From assembly GCA_965140735.1 (NCBI GenBank), contig OZ223306.1:2604001-2668000 (forward strand): DNA of 64,000 bases, in the 5' to 3' direction. The position numbers were made by a program, and so were the translations under genes. How positions within the stretch are numbered: the stretch's first letter is position 1; the number at the start of each line of letters is the position of its first letter. Of this stretch, positions 34,144 through 43,109 are shown one piece after another. This stretch comes from Fusibacter_A sp965140735. GTDB taxonomy: Bacteria; Bacillota; Clostridia; Peptostreptococcales; Acidaminobacteraceae. A model generated the notes under the pieces. The model was not told the origin of the DNA, did not search any database, and worked only from the letters and a program-made list of their open reading frames with translations.

Positions 34144-34169
34144 AAAAAGCTTCATATGCTATAAATATT

Positions 34170-34212
34170 AAAAAGAAGGTGAGTATGTCAGAACACAGCT
34201 CACCTTCTTTTT
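34170..34212. terminator. Bidirectional terminator
   Basis: AAAAAGAAGGTGAG (34170-34183) and CTCACCTTCTTTTT (34199-34212) form a 14-bp perfect stem with T-rich flanks on both strands. It lies between two converging genes: the CBS/PAS activator (plus) and the crotonase-like gene (minus). Confidence 0.88.
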
Positions 34213-34282
34213 CTTAGGGGTAATTTCTTTATAGGGTAATTCATTTTTTAAGGGTCATTTATATTTTTGCTTTTTTTCATAG

Positions 34283-34903
34283 TTAAAGTGTCACTCGACC
34301 ATAGGTTTGTATGTCCTTTGCCGTGTGAAACGCCTTTGCCATCAGTTCGTCGCCACCTACAACGCAGCTGACGAGTCCTAATCTTAAAGCTTCATTGGCA
34401 TCTAGGAGTCCCCCAGTGTGCACTAGATCTTCCACACGATTCGTACTTACAAATTTTAAGAACCTTTGCTTTCCTTTAAATCCCGGTATAATATTAGACC
34501 ATAATGCCGGCCGACCGAATTTAGCGTCTTCATTGGCAATGCACATATCACAACACAGAGCAAGTTCACAACCACTCCCCAATGTAAGACCTTTGATTGC
34601 AGCTATTGTTGGTTTGCGCATTTTTTCGATTGATCTAAAAGCTGCTGATCTTACATCTCCAAAGATCAACGAACGACAAGCATGCATTTCAATCATTTCT
34701 GAAATTTCAATTTCAGCTGCAAAACTATTGTCTTCTCCAGTTATGATGAGGACATCGACTTCAGCATCCATCTCAACCAATTCGACCAATTTCATCAATT
34801 CTTTAAACAACAAGCTATTGAAAACCTTACACTCTTCCTCACGGATAATTTTAGCAACAGCGATGCCAGATTCTTTGAACAATGATATCGTTTTAAAATC
34901 CAA
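34283..34903 (-). CDS. Short crotonase (enoyl-CoA hydratase)-family protein
   Basis: A 206-residue crotonase-fold protein, about 50 residues shorter than normal (about 255-260), lacking the C-terminal helical cap. TLGSGCELALCCDMCIA keeps the first catalytic glutamate (equivalent to rat Glu144), but the second is lost: the usual FGxPE is FGRPAL here, and the later PG-GG-TQ is PGFKGKQ. It may be a degenerate hydratase or use different chemistry; classical hydration is doubtful. The start is TTG with AAAGGAGG. Last gene of the minus-strand GABA operon, 37 nt after 4-hydroxybutyrate dehydrogenase. Its product position would be crotonyl-CoA, a known link to the pathway. Confidence 0.72.
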   Translation of the reverse strand: MDFKTISLFKESGIAVAKIIREEECKVFNSLLFKELMKLVELVEMDAEVDVLIITGEDNSFAAEIEISEMIEMHACRSLIFGDVRSAAFRSIEKMRKPTIAAIKGLTLGSGCELALCCDMCIANEDAKFGRPALWSNIIPGFKGKQRFLKFVSTNRVEDLVHTGGLLDANEALRLGLVSCVVGGDELMAKAFHTAKDIQTYGRVTL

Positions 34904-34939
34904 AATGGCCTCCTTTTGAGCTTCAAGATATACCTGATT

Positions 34940-36055
34940 TTAGAATAAGCGCTTGTAGATGTTTAAAATTTCATCTTCTGATAATGGCACGTAGTTGTTT
35001 GCAAGAAGTCTCTGTTGTTTTTCGATTACACTGGTTGTAAAAGCCTGAATTTCTTCTTCTTTCATACCATACTCTTTCAATGGTTTTTTACTCAAAAGAT
35101 TATCAAGTACTTTTTCAATTGCATCGTAAACAGCTTCTTTTTCCACGCCTAGTATAGCGGCTAAAGCTGCATTTAACGGTTCAATCTTACCGTCTGGATT
35201 CAGTCTATTATATACTTTGAAAACTTCTGTAAAAAACTGATAATTTGCTTCACCGTGAGGCACATGATATGCCCCGCCGAGTGGATAAGACAACGCATGA
35301 ACAGCACCTACGCCAACATTTCCAAATGCAATTCCAGCAAAATTACTCGCCAAAATAAAATCTTCTAGAAGTTCTTGACGGTAATCAGGGCCATTCTCTA
35401 CGATTTTTATGAACCCATTCATTAAGGAATCTATTGCTCTCATACTGATCATTTGTGTGAATTCATTAGCTTTTGGCGATACATAAGATTCAACCGCATG
35501 GATTAAAGCATCAATTGCACTGAATACAAAGAAATTATACGGTAATCCTTTAAGTAATTCAGGAATAAGCACAGCATGATTTGCATAGAGTTCATCCATG
35601 GCTAAACCCATTTTAGTCTTTTTTGACTTCACTTCAACGATGGATATATTAGTGACTTCACTGCCTGTGCCACAAGTGGTTGGCACGATGATAAGTTCTT
35701 TATCTTTAATCAACTTGATGTTGCCTTCAAACATATCCAAAGTATTGGTCACATCTTTAAAAATCAACAGTTTAGCGATATCAATAACGGTTCCACCACC
35801 AACTGCGATGATACGATCATATTTTTTTGACCTTACAGTTTCATGAATTTTATCGACCATTTCATCCGATGGCTCACCAGTGCCAAACTTTTCTTGCATG
35901 ACAAAGTCTGACTTTAGATTCAATGCTTTCATGAACGGATCATAGAGAAATTGATGGGTTAGGACTAAATCTTTTTCGCCTATTGCAAATTCTTTTGCAA
36001 AACCTTTAAAATTATCAAATTTGTTGATTTGTGTTGGCAAATTAAAATATTTCAT
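34940..36055 (-). CDS. 4hbD: 4-hydroxybutyrate dehydrogenase
   Basis: A 371-residue iron-containing alcohol dehydrogenase, the same length as 4HbD of Clostridium kluyveri and similar along its length as I recall that protein (EPSDEMV, RIIAVGGGTVIDIAK, VPTTCGTGSEVTN, FGNVGVGAVHALSYPLGG, HVPHGEANY). Metal ligands are in DALIHAVESY and the histidine-rich HALSYPLGGAYHVPHGEA. It reduces succinic semialdehyde to 4-hydroxybutyrate with NADH, the second step of GABA fermentation. Third gene of permease-gabT-gdhA-4hbD-crotonase order counting the enzymes after gabT, with short gaps implying one transcript. Confidence 0.93.
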   Translation of the reverse strand: MKYFNLPTQINKFDNFKGFAKEFAIGEKDLVLTHQFLYDPFMKALNLKSDFVMQEKFGTGEPSDEMVDKIHETVRSKKYDRIIAVGGGTVIDIAKLLIFKDVTNTLDMFEGNIKLIKDKELIIVPTTCGTGSEVTNISIVEVKSKKTKMGLAMDELYANHAVLIPELLKGLPYNFFVFSAIDALIHAVESYVSPKANEFTQMISMRAIDSLMNGFIKIVENGPDYRQELLEDFILASNFAGIAFGNVGVGAVHALSYPLGGAYHVPHGEANYQFFTEVFKVYNRLNPDGKIEPLNAALAAILGVEKEAVYDAIEKVLDNLLSKKPLKEYGMKEEEIQAFTTSVIEKQQRLLANNYVPLSEDEILNIYKRLF

Positions 36056-36100
36056 TAAAAACTCCTCTCTTAAATAATGCTATTCTATCAGAGCAATTGC

Positions 36101-37456
36101 TTAATAATTACCTTGAGCCATCATAGCTTCTGCTACTTTTACAAAACCTGCAATGTTTGCACCAGCCACTAAGTTATAGCCAAAGCCATAGTTTGCAGCA
36201 GCTTCTGCAGCATTTTTGTGGATGTTTGTCATGATTTGATCTAATTTAGCATCAACTTCTGCTTCTGTCCAAGATAATCTCATTGAGTTTTGGCTCATTT
36301 CAAGCGCTGATGTCGCAACACCACCTGCATTAGCAGCTTTTGCTGGTCCAACTGTAACGCCTTTTTCTAACAGATAATCAACCGCTTCATTTGTACATGG
36401 CATATTTGAGGCTTCACAGAGGAATTTAACGCCATTCGCTACGATTTGCTCTGCATGTTCAAGTCTGATTTCGTTTTGAGTTGCACATGGAATCACGATA
36501 TCTACTTTTACGCCCCAAGGTCTTTCGCCTTTAAAGAACTTAGAACCTGCAAATTTCTCTGCATATGGTGCTACGATATCTTTACCACTGCCTCTTAATT
36601 CTAACAAGAAATCAATTTTCTCGCCAGCAATACCAGCTTCGTCTAAGATGTATCCATCTGGACCTGAAATCGTGATGACTTTGCCACCAAGTTCAGTCAC
36701 TTTTCTAGCTGTACCCCAAGTAACGTTACCAAATCCTGATAATGCAACTGTTTTACCTTCAAAAGTTTCGCCTTTTGTTTTTAACATTTCTCTAGTGAAG
36801 TATGTTACACCAAATCCTGTTGCTTCTGGTCTGATTAATGAGCCGCCGTATGATAAGCCTTTACCCGTTAATACGCCATTTTCAAAAACACCTTTAATTC
36901 TTCTGTATTGACCATATAAGAATCCGATTTCTCTTCCGCCTACACCGATATCCCCAGCAGGAACGTCAACGTCTGGTCCAATATGTCTATATAATTCAGT
37001 CATGAAGCTTTGGCAAAATCTCATAACTTCAGCATCAGATTTACCGTTTGGATCGAAGTCTGAACCACCTTTACCGCCACCGATTGGTAGACCTGTTAAA
37101 GAATTTTTCAAAATTTGTTCGAAACCTAAGAATTTAATGATTCCAATGTACACAGATTTATGGAATCTTAAACCACCTTTGTAAGGTCCAATTGCACCGT
37201 TAAATTGAACTCTGAAACCTCTATTAACTTGAAGTTTACCAGCATCATCAACCCAAGGTACTCTAAAAGTGATTTGTCTTTCTGGTTCTGCAAATCTCGC
37301 TAAAAGATTAGATTCAATGTACTCAGGATGTTTTTCTAAAACGGGCTCTAAAGATTTGAAAACTTCTTCTACTGCTTGTAAAAATTCTGGTTCATTAGCA
37401 TTTCTAGCCTTAACTTGTTCAAAAACTGCCTCAATATAATGCGCTACTTTTGTCAT
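36101..37456 (-). CDS. gdhA: Glutamate dehydrogenase (hexameric, family I)
   Basis: A 451-residue small hexameric glutamate dehydrogenase, usual length. FNGAIGPYKGGLRFH and LPIGGGKGG with the catalytic Lys129; the Rossmann motif SGFGNVTWG lies near 240 and CATQNEI near 330. It deaminates glutamate to 2-oxoglutarate and ammonia, regenerating the amino-group acceptor used by the upstream GABA aminotransferase. Coenzyme preference (NAD or NADP) cannot be told from sequence here. It lies 113 nt after gabT with a 12-bp hairpin between, and 45 nt before 4hbD. Confidence 0.93.
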   Translation of the reverse strand: MTKVAHYIEAVFEQVKARNANEPEFLQAVEEVFKSLEPVLEKHPEYIESNLLARFAEPERQITFRVPWVDDAGKLQVNRGFRVQFNGAIGPYKGGLRFHKSVYIGIIKFLGFEQILKNSLTGLPIGGGKGGSDFDPNGKSDAEVMRFCQSFMTELYRHIGPDVDVPAGDIGVGGREIGFLYGQYRRIKGVFENGVLTGKGLSYGGSLIRPEATGFGVTYFTREMLKTKGETFEGKTVALSGFGNVTWGTARKVTELGGKVITISGPDGYILDEAGIAGEKIDFLLELRGSGKDIVAPYAEKFAGSKFFKGERPWGVKVDIVIPCATQNEIRLEHAEQIVANGVKFLCEASNMPCTNEAVDYLLEKGVTVGPAKAANAGGVATSALEMSQNSMRLSWTEAEVDAKLDQIMTNIHKNAAEAAANYGFGYNLVAGANIAGFVKVAEAMMAQGNY

Positions 37457-37510
37457 TTTAATTCTACCTCTTCTTCTCTTAAATATAAATCTATAGTTGC
37501 GATGGCCGTT

Positions 37511-37542
37511 ATGAAGAATCAGCCCTCACTCTGATTCTTCAT
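37511..37542 (-). repeat. Intercistronic 12-bp hairpin between gabT and gdhA
   Basis: ATGAAGAATCAG (37511-37522) and its exact complement (37531-37542) with an 8-nt loop. No T-run follows on the minus strand, so it is more likely a transcript stabiliser or processing site than a terminator. Confidence 0.55.
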
Positions 37543-37569
37543 ATGTGCCCATAAACCTTGAACGCTATT

Positions 37570-38946
37570 CTATTTGCTTGTAATCATAGCACTGTTTACT
37601 TTTGAAACAGCTCCTTCAATAATATCAAGTGCAAAAGCCAATTGCTCTTCTGTAATGCAAAGTGGCATTAAGAAACGTAGGTTATTGCCCCTGATACCAG
37701 CATCTAAAACAACAAGGCCTTTTTTATTACATTCTTTAATAATCGCCTTGGTTTCATCTTTAGCAGCTTCTTTAGTTGCTTTGTCTTTAACAAGTTCCAT
37801 AGCCATCATAGCGCCAAGACCTCTAACGTCACCAATTATTTCGTAATCCTTTTTCATATTATTCAGTCTAGACATGACAATTTTTGAAATTTTCATCGCT
37901 TTATCTGCGTAATGATCACGTTCCATGATTTCTATAACTTTAAGTGCCGCAGTTGTTGAAACTGGGTTACCACAGTAAGTCCCCCCTATGCCACCTGCTT
38001 GTGCGGCATCTATAATTTCAGCTCTTGCAGTTACAGCGCTAAGTGGTAAGCCACCAGCGATTGATTTAGCACTTGTCATGATATCCGCATAGATTCCTTC
38101 CTCAGCCCAGTACTCACTCGCAAACATTTTACCTGTTCTGCAATACCCAGATTGTACTTCATCACAAATCAAAAGCATGCCATGTGCATCACATAGACGT
38201 CTAAGTTCTTTAACATATGCCATAGGTACTGGAATAAACCCACCTTCACCTTGAACTGGTTCAATAATAATTGCTGCAACTTCTTCTGGATTGACTTCTT
38301 CAAGGAAGAAATTGTTTAGCTTTTCAATAAAATATGCCATTGCGTTCTCTTCTGATATCCCATTTGGACGTCTATAAGCATATGGGAACTCTGCACGATG
38401 AATGCCCGTTGGAAAAGGACCAAAACCAAATTTATATGGTTTTACTTTGCTTGTCAATGCCATCGTTAAGGCTGTACGGCCATGAAATGCGCCAGTAAAT
38501 GTAACGAGTTCACTGCGTTTTGTATATTTGCGTGCAATCTTAACTGCATTCTCAACAGCTTCCGCACCACTATTTACAAACATCGTTTTCTTTGGAAAAT
38601 CCCCCGGCGCCATTGCGTTAATTTTAGCTGCTAACTGTACATATTGCTCATATTGAACCACGTTGATACTCGTGTGAAAGAACTTCTCAACTTGTCCTTT
38701 TACAGCTTCTATAACTTCTGGGTTGCTGTAACCAATGTTCAAGACGCCAATACCACCAGCAAAATCCATAAGAACATTGCCATCGATATCTTGGAACATT
38801 GCCCCTTCACCGCGTTCAATAAATGTCGGAATACCATATGATACACCTACAGGTACATTTTCGGCTCTAAGGTCTAACAACGCTTTTGACTTTGGTCCCG
38901 GTAATTCAGTTACCATTTTTGGCATGCTTAATCCTAGCTTTTCCAT
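37570..38946 (-). CDS. gabT: 4-aminobutyrate aminotransferase
   Basis: A 458-residue class III PLP aminotransferase. Motifs: FHTSINVVQYEQY, SGAEAVENAVKIARKYT, TGAFHGRTALTMALT, EPVQGEGGFIPVP, DEVQSGYCRTGKMFA, and TSAKSIAGGLPLSAV with the PLP lysine at about 290. It moves the GABA amino group to 2-oxoglutarate, giving succinic semialdehyde and glutamate. The next gene, gdhA, regenerates 2-oxoglutarate, and 4hbD removes the semialdehyde. GGGAGG precedes the ATG. It follows the permease gene by 114 nt with no terminator, so transcription from the sigma-54 promoter at 40571 is likely. Confidence 0.93.
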   Translation of the reverse strand: MEKLGLSMPKMVTELPGPKSKALLDLRAENVPVGVSYGIPTFIERGEGAMFQDIDGNVLMDFAGGIGVLNIGYSNPEVIEAVKGQVEKFFHTSINVVQYEQYVQLAAKINAMAPGDFPKKTMFVNSGAEAVENAVKIARKYTKRSELVTFTGAFHGRTALTMALTSKVKPYKFGFGPFPTGIHRAEFPYAYRRPNGISEENAMAYFIEKLNNFFLEEVNPEEVAAIIIEPVQGEGGFIPVPMAYVKELRRLCDAHGMLLICDEVQSGYCRTGKMFASEYWAEEGIYADIMTSAKSIAGGLPLSAVTARAEIIDAAQAGGIGGTYCGNPVSTTAALKVIEIMERDHYADKAMKISKIVMSRLNNMKKDYEIIGDVRGLGAMMAMELVKDKATKEAAKDETKAIIKECNKKGLVVLDAGIRGNNLRFLMPLCITEEQLAFALDIIEGAVSKVNSAMITSK

Positions 38947-39060
38947 ATTATTTTCCTCCCTATTTCATATCTATTATGTGATCTATCATTTATTTTTTTA
39001 AGTGGCTTTAGGCATTCCCTATATTATCCCTAAACCCATTGCTTACTTAAGAAACATTTT

Positions 39061-40527
39061 TTATGCACTCTCTTCTACTTTTGCCACAGTACTTTCTTTT
39101 TTTGCTCCAATAACATCTGCTCGGCCATACTCTTCACCAAAGATTAAGAGTTCACGTTCACGCTTTGTAACATTGGGATAGGCTCTTTTCGTCAAGAATG
39201 CTAACACTGCTCCAAGGATCGTCCAACCAAGGATCATGCCCCATTCATACGGCCACACAAGAGCACCTGGTGAACCCGGTAAGTAAAGCATGATAAATGC
39301 AATTGAAATTACAATTGCAGTATAACCGATGAACCGCCATTTCTTAATGGCAAATGGTCGAGCTAAGTTTGGCTCTTTCTTTCTAAGTACTACAAATGAA
39401 ACTGTAACCATTAAATATGTGATAACAACCCCGAATGAACTTGCGTTTACAAACCACACAAGGGCATTTTTCCCAAGCAGTGGCGATAATAAACAGATAA
39501 AGCCAATCATTAAAATAGCCGCATATGGCGATTGTGTTTTAGGATGTAATTTGCCAAAAACAGGTGGCAACATTTTTGCTCTACCCATTGCAAATAAAAC
39601 TCTTGCACCCCCTACTATGAACCCATTCCAGCTTGTCAGAATCCCGCAAAGTGCTCCAATTATGATCACTTTTCCCCACATTGCTGAACCGAATAAGTAA
39701 GCCGCTGCATCTGCAACAGGAACGGCACCATTATTTCTAACATCTGGTGGACATGCCTTGGCAATTCCGATAACCATCATGACATACCAAGCGGCTGCCA
39801 TAAAAATAGATAAAATCAATATTTTTGCAACTTGCTTAAGTGGAATACTCATTTCTTCAGCAGACTGTGGTATGACATCAAAACCAACATACATTGCTGG
39901 AGCCATAAGTAAAACAGCGATCAACCCCTTGCCACTTGTAAACATTTGACCCATAAATTCTGTATGTCCTATCGTTGTTCCACCAACCATGAAAAGTACA
40001 CCTACACCTGTCAGGCCTAGTGTTGCAATCGTCTGGAACAACGCTGCGCTTTTACCCCCCATATAGTTTAAAATGATTAAAATAAGACCAACACTCATCC
40101 CCAATGCACACCATGAGAAATAAACATCATAACCTGCAATCGTCCACAAATACCCCAGTTTTGGTATTGGTATCACATAGTCAATCGCTGTGGATATCGC
40201 TATCCCTTCCCATGCTGCTACACCGATATAAGCAAAACAAGTTGCCCAAATGGTAATCCAAGATGCCGTGTAGCCCAAACTTCTATACGCAAATACAAGA
40301 CCCCCACCAGCACATGGTAACGCAGGTGTAAGCTCTGCATAGCAAAGACCTACGAATACACACATAACTGCACCGATTGCAAAAGCAGCAATTGCACCAA
40401 GCCAACCGGCTTCTTTAACCCAATAGCCTGCGAGCATTACCCAGCCCCAGCCTATCATGGCCCCGAATGCTAAAGATAATACATCTCCTTTCGAGTAAAC
40501 CTTTTCAAGTTCTTTACGTGACTCCAT
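39061..40527 (-). CDS. APC-family amino acid permease, probable GABA uptake
   Basis: A 488-residue APC-superfamily transporter with twelve predicted membrane segments. GAMIGWGWVMLAGYWV in segment 1 is the substrate/ion-binding glycine-rich motif, and CAGGGLVFAYRSLG follows segment 2-3. The hydrophilic C-terminus carries no extra domain. By context, it is the first gene of the GABA catabolic operon, so GABA (or glutamate/GABA exchange) is the most likely substrate. GAGGGGG precedes the ATG. A consensus sigma-54 promoter lies 45-60 nt upstream. Confidence 0.85.
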   Translation of the reverse strand: MESRKELEKVYSKGDVLSLAFGAMIGWGWVMLAGYWVKEAGWLGAIAAFAIGAVMCVFVGLCYAELTPALPCAGGGLVFAYRSLGYTASWITIWATCFAYIGVAAWEGIAISTAIDYVIPIPKLGYLWTIAGYDVYFSWCALGMSVGLILIILNYMGGKSAALFQTIATLGLTGVGVLFMVGGTTIGHTEFMGQMFTSGKGLIAVLLMAPAMYVGFDVIPQSAEEMSIPLKQVAKILILSIFMAAAWYVMMVIGIAKACPPDVRNNGAVPVADAAAYLFGSAMWGKVIIIGALCGILTSWNGFIVGGARVLFAMGRAKMLPPVFGKLHPKTQSPYAAILMIGFICLLSPLLGKNALVWFVNASSFGVVITYLMVTVSFVVLRKKEPNLARPFAIKKWRFIGYTAIVISIAFIMLYLPGSPGALVWPYEWGMILGWTILGAVLAFLTKRAYPNVTKRERELLIFGEEYGRADVIGAKKESTVAKVEESA

Positions 40528-40570
40528 TCATGTTCCCCCTCATATCATTTTTTACGTTCGCCCTATGTAA

Positions 40571-40587
40571 CGCAAGAGTTATGCCAA
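40571..40587 (-). promoter_or_regulatory. Sigma-54 promoter of the GABA permease operon
   Basis: Minus strand TTGGCATAACTCTTGCG fits the -24/-12 consensus with correct GG-GC spacing, 44 nt before the permease start. It is the only clear promoter in the interval to the divergently oriented upstream region. Confidence 0.78.
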
Positions 40588-40701
40588 TATAAAAACCCAG
40601 CTATTTACACGTTTTTTGCAAAAAAAAAATATCAATCTTGCAAAAAAAGAGTGATATCTGAATTATCAGAAAATTTTATAGTGTTTTCAATGCTTTCATC
40701 A

Positions 40702-40738
40702 GGAGTCAAAAATGACTCCATAATTCATTTCTGACTCC
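40702..40738. promoter_or_regulatory. Candidate activator sites for the permease operon
   Basis: GGAGTCA-AAAA-TGACTCC (40702-40719) is a perfect 7-bp palindrome, about 120 bp upstream of the -24/-12 element. A second half-site TGACTCC is at 40732-40738. The motif differs from the TGTTCC sites upstream of abfD, implying a different activator. Confidence 0.6.
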
Positions 40739-40801
40739 AACATGCATTTTTATGCATTTTTTATGCCCCTTAGTTTATTAAAATTCACCTGCCAAACCAC
40801 A

Positions 40802-42562
40802 TTACAATATATCGTTACAACCGTATTTTCTTAGTTTCCGAACCACTGTAGATTGGCTTACACCAAGGGCATCTGCTGCTTTATAAGTATTATTAAATTC
40901 TTTGTATGCTTTTAAAATAAGCTCCTTTTCTATTTCTTCCAGGGCTCTTTTTAGAGGCAATATTTCTTTGATCTCCATTTTTTTCTTAGGCTTAACCAAT
41001 AATTGAGCAGGTAAATCACATACTCTAATCACATCTTTATCAACGGTAACCATAAGTCTTTCAATACAATTCTCTAAATCCCTCACATTTCCTGGCCAAT
41101 CATAATCTGCCAAAACATCATATACTTCTAAATCTAGCCTTCTATTGGTACCGTACTTTGCATTCAACCTTTCCCAAAAAAGGTTGACCAACATGATGAT
41201 ATCTTGTTTGCGCTCCCTAAGTGGTGGTATCTCAATCGGTATAACATTCAAGCGATAAAACAAGTCTTCTCTAAAGGTTCCTGCCTTTACCATGCTTTTA
41301 AGATCCTTATTGGTTGCTGTGATCAGTCTAAAATTAGAGGTTAAAGTTTCAGTTCCCCCCACTCTATTGAATTTTTTTTCCTGAATTGCTTTTAAAATTT
41401 TGACCTGCATTTGAAGTGGTAATTCACTAATTTCATCTAAAAAAAGTGTGCCGTTATTTGCAATACTCAATTGTCCTTGCTTACCTTCTTTTCTTGCACC
41501 AGTAAAAGCGCCATTTTCATATCCAAACAGTTCAGACTCCAATAAAGCTGCTGGAATTGCACCACAATTTATACTTACAAAAGCACCTTTAGACCGATCA
41601 CTTCGCTTGTGAATCTCACCTGCAAGCATACTCTTACCTACACCTGACTCCCCTGTAATTAAAACATTTGAATCGACTCTGGCGACTCTACTTGCAGTCA
41701 TCATGACCTTTTTCATTTCTGGACTTTGCGAAATCATACTTTCTTGTTGTTTTTCTTGTTGCCTCAAAATACCCAATTGATAGTAAAAATCCTGTGCTGT
41801 CTTTTTAGCCTCTGACAATTGTTCTTTAAGTGTATGTACCTCAGTGATATCTTTAGCCGTGCTGATAACCGATACAAAAGATTCATTTTTATCAAATATA
41901 GGGTATCCAGTCACAACCAATACCCGTCCTGAATTTGTTTTTTGAGTAATAGAAATACGCTTCCGCTCTCTAATGACTTTCATGGTAACCGATGGATTAA
42001 AAATCCCCTTTTTCTCAAGTTGCCGGACATTCTTGCCTATAAAGTCTTCCATTTCACCGTTATATAATTTTTTATAGGCCTCATTTACCTTTAAAATATT
42101 CCCTTTAGCATCCGTGACGACAATTTCATCATAAGAAGAATTTAAAACTGACTCTAATTCTCGACTGATACAATTACAGAGTTTTAAGGTATTTACGAAT
42201 GTTTCATCGCTTTGAGTATTTTCAAAAACAACTGCAGCACCTACTATATCCAAGTTTATATCAATAGGACTGATATTTACAAAGTGATTTTCTCCACAAT
42301 AAGACGCTTTTATGTTTGAAAAACAGCGTCCATTCTGCATAACTTCTTTAATATTATCAAATGATAAGATCGAGGACAGCTCTGTTTCTTGTATTTTACT
42401 CAGAGTGCTATTCAATTGTTTTTGTGCTCTTTTATTTGCAAAAATGATACTTTCACTTTTATCTATGATCATTAATCCTTTATCAAGTGTGTTGAAAAAG
42501 GAAAGAATTGATCCTTCACAAAAGATAGACCCCAATATCTCATTTACATCAAACGATACCAT
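40802..42562 (-). CDS. Sigma-54-dependent activator with two PAS-like domains
   Basis: A 586-residue enhancer-binding protein. Two PAS-like regions (about 20-120 and 135-255; NSSYDEIVVTDAKGNILKVNEAYKKLY opens the second), a coiled-coil linker (about 250-280), an AAA module with Walker A GESGVGKS near 300, GAFTGA, LDEISELP, and a C-terminal Fis-type helix-turn-helix (AADALGVSQSTVVRKLRKYG). AGGAGGGG precedes the ATG. It lies between the permease operon and abfD and is divergent from abfD. The three TGTTCC palindromes between the two genes are its probable binding sites (inference). Confidence 0.92.
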   Translation of the reverse strand: MVSFDVNEILGSIFCEGSILSFFNTLDKGLMIIDKSESIIFANKRAQKQLNSTLSKIQETELSSILSFDNIKEVMQNGRCFSNIKASYCGENHFVNISPIDINLDIVGAAVVFENTQSDETFVNTLKLCNCISRELESVLNSSYDEIVVTDAKGNILKVNEAYKKLYNGEMEDFIGKNVRQLEKKGIFNPSVTMKVIRERKRISITQKTNSGRVLVVTGYPIFDKNESFVSVISTAKDITEVHTLKEQLSEAKKTAQDFYYQLGILRQQEKQQESMISQSPEMKKVMMTASRVARVDSNVLITGESGVGKSMLAGEIHKRSDRSKGAFVSINCGAIPAALLESELFGYENGAFTGARKEGKQGQLSIANNGTLFLDEISELPLQMQVKILKAIQEKKFNRVGGTETLTSNFRLITATNKDLKSMVKAGTFREDLFYRLNVIPIEIPPLRERKQDIIMLVNLFWERLNAKYGTNRRLDLEVYDVLADYDWPGNVRDLENCIERLMVTVDKDVIRVCDLPAQLLVKPKKKMEIKEILPLKRALEEIEKELILKAYKEFNNTYKAADALGVSQSTVVRKLRKYGCNDIL

Positions 42563-42813
42563 TTCACCCCTCCTACTTAAAATACATGAAGCATTAGACC
42601 ACCAATCTACATTATATTATATTAATATAAAAATATTGATATAAAATTTTCTTTCATATCATCTCTTATTTTTATAATAATTCATAAATTAATGACACGC
42701 AAGCAAATAAACAGACTTTAGGGCGTTTATTGATATAATTTTAACATTCTTATATAATTTCATACTTTCTCTTTAATTAATCTCATTTTATCTAGTCTAT
42801 ACCTGTTTTTATC

Positions 42814-42922
42814 TGTTCCAAAATAGAAACACGTTCCATTTTCGGAACACCATCTCAAAACACGCCTCTATACGGTGTACTCACCAGAAAGAAAAACCTG
42901 TCGTTGTTCCAAATATGAAACA
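42814..42922. promoter_or_regulatory. Three activator palindromes upstream of abfD
   Basis: TGTTCC-AAAATA-GAAACA (42814-42831), CGTTCC-ATTTTC-GGAACA (42832-42849, immediately adjacent) and TGTTCC-AAATAT-GAAACA (42905-42922) share the pattern TGTTCC-N6-GRAACA. They lie about 110-215 bp upstream of the sigma-54 promoter, as expected for enhancer sites. Confidence 0.75.
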
Positions 42923-43027
42923 CGCCTACTCTCAAAGTTACTATTTTCATTTACACTTCCCGCCTCATTACGAATGCAATCCATGCAATACCTTCACTTG
43001 ACTTATTTTTAATTAATATCTTCATTT

Positions 43028-43044
43028 TTGGCACGCATATTGCG
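43028..43044 (+). promoter_or_regulatory. Sigma-54 promoter of abfD
   Basis: TTGGCACGCATATTGCG matches the -24/-12 consensus perfectly through TTGC. It lies 66 nt upstream of the abfD start, downstream of three TGTTCC palindromes. Confidence 0.9.
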
Positions 43045-43109
43045 TAATTAGTGGGTAACATAAGACAATTGAAAGTATAAAACTTTACAAGTTGAAAGGA
43101 GAAATACAC

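Noticed and set aside
42590..42680. Housekeeping promoter for the PAS activator (TATAAT in a very AT-rich stretch)
   Set aside because: Several overlapping TATA-like matches and no credible -35 box; not distinguishable from background AT content.
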